From an uncultured Coprococcus sp. (GTDB lineage: Bacteria > Bacillota_A > Clostridia > Lachnospirales > Lachnospiraceae): DNA of 27,053 nucleotides. Below the pieces are notes generated by a model. It did no database searches. It had not been told where the DNA came from and saw nothing but the letters and a program-made list of their open reading frames with translations. Made by a program: the position numbers and the translations under genes. The stretch lies in assembly GCA_900767685.1 (NCBI GenBank), contig CAAGAB010000222.1, positions 1-27,053 on the forward strand. Direction: 5' to 3'. The stretch's first letter is position 1. The number at the start of each line of letters is the position of its first letter. Of this stretch, positions 22,961-27,053 are shown in pieces.

Positions 22961-23634
22961 TCCAGCTTGTCCTGCTCCTCAAGAACAGACGGATCCTCTG
23001 ATGTATCGGAAAGTCCCATGTACTCATCGCCGATAACTTCGGTGTCATTAGCATCGGCAGCCTGAGCGACTGCACCAGTAGCTTCTGCAATGACATCTTC
23101 AGTTTCAGCAACCGCCTCAGTGACTGCCTTGGCAGTTTCTTCCTCGGAGCCCTTTGAAGACTCTGATGAAGCCGCAGAGGTCTCATCAGCATCGTGTTCA
23201 TGAAGTGTAAAGTATTCACGGTCGGCATCCTCCGGGTGATCCACCTTATCCTTTATGGTGTCTTTTATTTTGTCATATGTTTCTGACACGGAATCCTTTG
23301 CCTTTTTCACGGTGTCGGAATCCTTAACTTTATGGTATGTGTCTTTTATAGTTTCCCTTGCCTTCTGAGCCTGTTCGGAATCCTTAACCTTGTGATATGT
23401 GTCAGATACTGCGGATGTAGCTTTTCTGACATTCTCATTTTCCTTGATCTTCCTTACTGTCTCAGAATCTTTGACCTTGTGATATGAATCCGAAGCTGCA
23501 GCCTTTGCCTTCTTTACAGATTCATTGGATTCTACGGTCTGGTATGCCTTTGAATTCTTGATTTTATCCTTGAAAAGATAGCATACGCCGCCGGCAGCTG
23601 CTATAGTGAGTGCAAATTTTGTTAAATTCTTCAT
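22954..23634 (-). CDS. LEA/YtxH-like repeat protein
   Basis: A 226-aa protein. ATG 23634 (MKNLTKFALTIAAAGGVCYL) is preferred because AAGGGGA lies 8 bases upstream; an ATG at 23673 would add 13 residues. The N-terminus holds a short hydrophobic segment (FALTIAAAGGVCYLF, about 7-21), as in YtxH-type general stress proteins. Residues about 35-135 are charged helical repeats built on SDSYHKVKDSETVRKIK, three to four copies, resembling LEA/apolipoprotein-like amphipathic helices. The C-terminal third is acidic and Ala/Glu-rich. A role in stress protection or envelope association is inferred from family resemblance. It is convergent with the 306-aa gene. Confidence 0.75.
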   Translation of the reverse strand: MKNLTKFALTIAAAGGVCYLFKDKIKNSKAYQTVESNESVKKAKAAASDSYHKVKDSETVRKIKENENVRKATSAVSDTYHKVKDSEQAQKARETIKDTYHKVKDSDTVKKAKDSVSETYDKIKDTIKDKVDHPEDADREYFTLHEHDADETSAASSESSKGSEEETAKAVTEAVAETEDVIAEATGAVAQAADANDTEVIGDEYMGLSDTSEDPSVLEEQDKLDV

Positions 23635-23892
23635 AATACAAATCCCCTTTCGTGATGTATATAACTTACCCATTCATTTTAATATGTATTCATTTTAAAT
23701 GCAATAAAACAAACATTAATATAACATATAAAGATGTTCGAAATATGTCGTAAGATCCAGATTTTATAAATGTTTTTCAGGAAGTTCATAGACATTTAAT
23801 ATTTGCGGATTATATATACTATATGCTATATTCAAATGTAGTGCGTAACGCATTGCTATATATAATTTTACAGGGAAAGGGCATTTGATCGT

Positions 23893-25671
23893 ATGGAAAA
23901 ATACAGAGAACAATCAGAGAATCTGCGGAAGGAGATAAAAGACCTGGAAAGCAGATCGGCTACGTATTCAGGTATTAGATTTGTTGCATTTCTGGCTGCT
24001 GCGGCAGGACTTATCATTGGAATATATGATGGAAGAGGAGTGTTCGTCGGAGCGGGGATCCTTCTGACTATTGCATTTATCGCAATGGTATTTGTGCATG
24101 GCAGGCTGAGTGAGAAGCTGGAGTATAAGAAAGCAGAGGCGGAGGTGACCCGCAGATATATAGCCAGATTTGGCGATGATTGGAAGAAGTTTGAAGAGAA
24201 TGGAAGCGAATACCTGACGGATGAGGATCTGGCGGCGAGAGACATGGATCTTCTTGGCGCAAGCTCACTTTTCCAGTTTATATGTACTGCAGGAACAGAG
24301 GAGGGACGGCGCAGTCTTGCAAAAAGCATAAAGAATCCGGAATACACTACAGAGATGATAAAGAAACGACAGCAGGCTATAAAGGAGCTTGGTGAGAAAG
24401 AAGATTTCTCCCGTGCATTTGAGACTCTGGGAGTAAAGACCGGAATGGGAAAGAAAAAGAAGTATACAGCGGATGAGTTCGTTGCGTACTGCAGCAGTGA
24501 TGTTCATATTCCTTGGATATTCAATATTCTGAGATTTGTATTTCCTCTTATAACGGTTATGCTTCTGGTCCTTGGCATTCTTGGCAAGGTCAACATAGGC
24601 TGGACTTTGGTGTCGTTCTTTGTGGTATTGTTGTTCTCATGGCTGTTCTCTGGCGTTGCAGGCCAGGCTGTCATGCCGATGATATCATTTGGATACGTTC
24701 TCGATGATTATATCAATATGTTTGAACTTATCTCTAAGGAAAAGTTTGACAGTGAACTGCTGAGCGAGATCAGAAAGAATCTGTCACAGGACTCAGGCGC
24801 ACTTGCGGCTATAAAGAAGCTGAGAACCATCAGTGCGGCATTCAATATAAGATATAATCCGATAGTGCACCAGATATTATGTGGACTTACCATGTGGGAT
24901 TTCCATATAGGAAGAATGATGGATCGCTGGAAACAGAACAATGGACAGGACGTGGCAGGCTGGATAAAAGCAGTGTCCGATATGGAGGAGCTTATGTCAT
25001 TTGCAGTTCTTGTCAGAACAAGAAATGTGTCATATCCGAAGGTTGGCAACCGCACTGATGTCCATGTTGATGCAAAGGCTATGAGGCACCCGTTGATATC
25101 CCCGGAGATCGTTGTGGAAAATGATGCGAGCTTTAAGGGCGGTGCAGCCATTATAACCGGAAGTAACATGTCAGGAAAAACAACGTTCCTGAGAACGCTT
25201 GGCATCAATCTCGTTCTTGCCTATGCCGGAGCTCCGGTATGTGCGGATTCCATGGAGACGGATATTATGAAGATATTCACTTCTATGAGGGTTACTGACG
25301 ATGTAAGTAATGGTATCTCCACATTCTATGCAGAGATACTTCGTATAAAGACCATGGTGGAATATAGAAAGCAAAATAAACCGATGCTTTGCCTGATAGA
25401 TGAGATATTCAAAGGAACAAATTCGGCGGACAGAATAGTAGGTGCCACACAGGTTATCAGAAAGCTTGCGTCGACAAGCTCGATGACACTGGTTTCAACC
25501 CACGATTTCGAACTGTGTGATCTCAAAGCAGAGGATGGAACACCAGCGGTAAATTACCACTTTGAGGAATATTACGAGGGCGATCAGCTGAAGTTTGACT
25601 ATAAGAAGAAAGAAGGCAGATGCACTACTACAAATGCGATGGCGATACTTCATATGGCCGGGCTTGCCTGA
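23893..25671 (+). CDS. membrane-anchored MutS-like ATPase
   Basis: A 592-aa protein with the C-terminal MutS domain V ATPase: Walker A GSNMSGKTT at 423-431, Walker B LCLIDEIFKGTN with D503/E504, and signature STFYAEILRIKTM and LVSTHDFELCDL. Unlike mismatch-repair MutS it has no DNA mismatch-recognition domain; instead two hydrophobic hairpins lie at about 25-70 (FVAFLAAAAGLIIGIYDGRG and TIAFIAMVFVHG) and 206-258 (FPLITVMLLVLGILG and FFVVLLFSWLFSGVAG). The DNA-binding core region is replaced by a helical segment (260-380). This transmembrane MutS-like family is widespread in Clostridia and its role is unclear. The start at 23893 follows AGGGAAAGGG (23872-23881). Confidence 0.85.
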   Translation: MEKYREQSENLRKEIKDLESRSATYSGIRFVAFLAAAAGLIIGIYDGRGVFVGAGILLTIAFIAMVFVHGRLSEKLEYKKAEAEVTRRYIARFGDDWKKFEENGSEYLTDEDLAARDMDLLGASSLFQFICTAGTEEGRRSLAKSIKNPEYTTEMIKKRQQAIKELGEKEDFSRAFETLGVKTGMGKKKKYTADEFVAYCSSDVHIPWIFNILRFVFPLITVMLLVLGILGKVNIGWTLVSFFVVLLFSWLFSGVAGQAVMPMISFGYVLDDYINMFELISKEKFDSELLSEIRKNLSQDSGALAAIKKLRTISAAFNIRYNPIVHQILCGLTMWDFHIGRMMDRWKQNNGQDVAGWIKAVSDMEELMSFAVLVRTRNVSYPKVGNRTDVHVDAKAMRHPLISPEIVVENDASFKGGAAIITGSNMSGKTTFLRTLGINLVLAYAGAPVCADSMETDIMKIFTSMRVTDDVSNGISTFYAEILRIKTMVEYRKQNKPMLCLIDEIFKGTNSADRIVGATQVIRKLASTSSMTLVSTHDFELCDLKAEDGTPAVNYHFEEYYEGDQLKFDYKKKEGRCTTTNAMAILHMAGLA

Positions 25672-25737
25672 GGACAGCGATAAGTCAGAAGATGCCGGAC
25701 ATCTGAGGACAGCGATAAGTCAGAAGATGCCGGACAT
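25668..25737 (+). repeat. 35-bp tandem duplication overlapping the mutS-like gene stop
   Basis: Two identical copies (25668-25702 and 25703-25737), each beginning CTGAGGACAGCGATAAGTCA. The TGA of the first is the gene's stop codon (25669-25671). The rest of the 290-base gap up to 25961 carries no recognised gene; it holds the ribosome site of the next gene and AT-rich sequence. Confidence 0.95.
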
Positions 25738-25961
25738 ATTTACAATCCTGAGAACAAAAATATGACAGTAAAAGTGCACAAAAATGCGAAAAATATTAGT
25801 GCTTAAATTTTTGAGTAATTATGCACAATGACAATTATCAGTAATAACCAAAAACTTTGTTGAATGATTTTACCAAATATGCTATATTTGAAATAGTGAT
25901 TTGTAGGGAGTTAATAGCAAATTTGAATACAAGTGTGAAAATAAAAGGAGGTTGACATATT

Positions 25962-27053
25962 ATGTTACCAGCAAATATAGGACAGGCGGGGGATAATGCA
26001 TTATCAATTGCTGCATCCAGCAACAAAGGAACTCTTATACGTTATCTGAATGATCAGGTAGAAGATGGATTTTATACATTGGTTATTGACAGCTTAAAGG
26101 ATTCAAACTTTGATTTGTCAACTATGACGGTTGACGATGATGTTCGTGCACAGTGTACAAAGCTGTATGAACTTGCAGAGTTTGTTGATTTCAACATAAA
26201 GGCAACCGGTCATTATGCTATAGAAGAGTGGATTGAGCCACTGTTCAGATTTGTATATGGAGATATAGATCCGACCGATATTGATACACCTGTATCAGCT
26301 ACAGGAGTATACAGATACAGCGTATGGCTGCTTTATTTACTGCAGCTCGAGAAGATTCCTGAGTGTATGAAGCTCATCGGGGATAAGATTGCACCGCTTC
26401 TTATCAATATCTCATATCAGATACTTGAAGATGATGACAGACCAAAGAATTTTGATAAGGCACTCCTTGGCTATCTTGATCTCATCAATGTGGTTATGGA
26501 GATGGATATATCGGCAGCTGATATTGGTTCAGATTCATATATCAACAATCTTGAAGTCCTCTATGATTATGTTATAGAGGATGCACATGCACCGAACGAT
26601 TACAAGATCCAGTTGTCTATAAATCTGTTTTCGATATATATTGCGAACAAGCAGTATGAGAAGGCATTCCAGTTCTATGGACTGAATGCAGAGTATATAC
26701 CTATAGACAACTTGTCTGTATATTCAAACTTCAAGGAGCTCATCAAGAATGTTACAAGCACAGAGGCTGCAAAGATCCTCAGCAGCAAGGTAGCATCAGA
26801 GATCTCAAAGCAGGAAGTGTATAATAAGAGAATAGATTCACTTCTCAATGAGACATGCGCATTTACCAAGAAAGTATATCAGGCTATAGAGAATGAGCCT
26901 GAGGTGAAGAAGGTACTTCAGACTCTCGGTTCAGGAGCACAGCTCAGCGGTCGTCAGAACATACCGGAAGGTGCATATGAGTACAACAAACTCTTTATTG
27001 AGTGTGGTATAAAGGCTTATGTCAACTCAGACATAACACAGAAGTCCTATGAA
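25962..27053 (+). CDS. unrecognised protein, 3' end cut off by the window
   Basis: ATG 25962 follows AAGGAGG at 25945-25951 and opens a frame without stop to the window end (364 codons seen). It starts MLPANIGQAGDNALSIAASS and contains acidic, helix-rich sequence (VRAQCTKLYELAEFVDFNIK, WLLYLLQLEKIPECMKLIGD, ILSSKVASEISKQEVYNKRI) suggestive of alpha-solenoid repeats. No signal peptide, membrane segment or catalytic motif is visible. I do not recognise the family; the well-formed ribosome site and uniform codon use support a real gene. Confidence 0.8.
   Translation, partial: MLPANIGQAGDNALSIAASSNKGTLIRYLNDQVEDGFYTLVIDSLKDSNFDLSTMTVDDDVRAQCTKLYELAEFVDFNIKATGHYAIEEWIEPLFRFVYGDIDPTDIDTPVSATGVYRYSVWLLYLLQLEKIPECMKLIGDKIAPLLINISYQILEDDDRPKNFDKALLGYLDLINVVMEMDISAADIGSDSYINNLEVLYDYVIEDAHAPNDYKIQLSINLFSIYIANKQYEKAFQFYGLNAEYIPIDNLSVYSNFKELIKNVTSTEAAKILSSKVASEISKQEVYNKRIDSLLNETCAFTKKVYQAIENEPEVKKVLQTLGSGAQLSGRQNIPEGAYEYNKLFIECGIKAYVNSDITQKSYE

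Noticed and set aside
23893..25671. Mismatch repair mutS/mutS2
   Set aside because: No mismatch-binding domain and no Smr or KOW tail; transmembrane hairpins are present instead.

Overview
The window looks like a chromosomal segment of an anaerobic Firmicute, most likely a Lachnospiraceae (Coprococcus/Butyrivibrio-like) species. Supporting signs are strong AAGGAGG-type ribosome binding sites, moderately AT-rich coding with many AGA/ATA codons, TTG and GTG starts, a Gly/Cys-rich 'chorion-class' small protein, BspA-type leucine-rich repeats, and a membrane-anchored MutS-like ATPase. This placement rests on reading the sequence, not on a search.

Layout. Positions 1-3085 (minus strand): the 5' end of hslO (Hsp33), a SAM-dependent methyltransferase, and a secreted transglutaminase-like/LRR protein. 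Positions 3217-6530 (plus): a Nudix hydrolase and leuS, with a 45-bp tandem duplication at the leuS 3' end and a terminator. Positions 6732-8678: small accessory genes, namely an 83-aa unknown protein, a convergent XRE regulator, a zinc-ribbon membrane protein behind a coupled leader ORF, and a coiled-coil mini-protein.

Positions 8907-16996 hold the most interesting part, a plus-strand operon that starts at a near-consensus sigma-A promoter. It encodes a 41-aa peptide, a soluble FtsK/EssC-like ATPase with one intact and one degenerate ATPase module, a putative HNH/Endo VII-type nuclease toxin with a helical N-terminal domain, three small helical proteins (two of them paralogues, the third sharing the toxin's N-terminal motif), and three tandem paralogous membrane proteins. 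The middle membrane paralogue carries an in-frame stop. The operon resembles a type VII secretion LXG toxin locus, but no EssB/EsaA/EsaB-like genes and no transmembrane or FHA segments in the ATPase are seen here. I regard it as a candidate undescribed export or inter-bacterial conflict cassette. Homologous coiled-coil gene remnants flank it on both sides (8481-8678 and 17044-17124), which suggests insertion or recombination at such genes.

Positions 17190-19509 (minus): a second XRE regulator, a pair of unknown proteins (84 and 260 aa), and a Gly/Cys-rich small protein. Positions 19828-22686 (plus): a likely operon of a multi-zinc-ribbon protein, a TPM-domain membrane protein and a two-TM membrane protein, closed by a bidirectional terminator. 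Positions 22954-23634 (minus): an LEA/YtxH-like repeat protein. Positions 23893-27053 (plus): a membrane MutS-like ATPase and the first 364 codons of an unrecognised protein cut by the window edge. No rRNA, tRNA, CRISPR array or intact insertion sequence was recognised.
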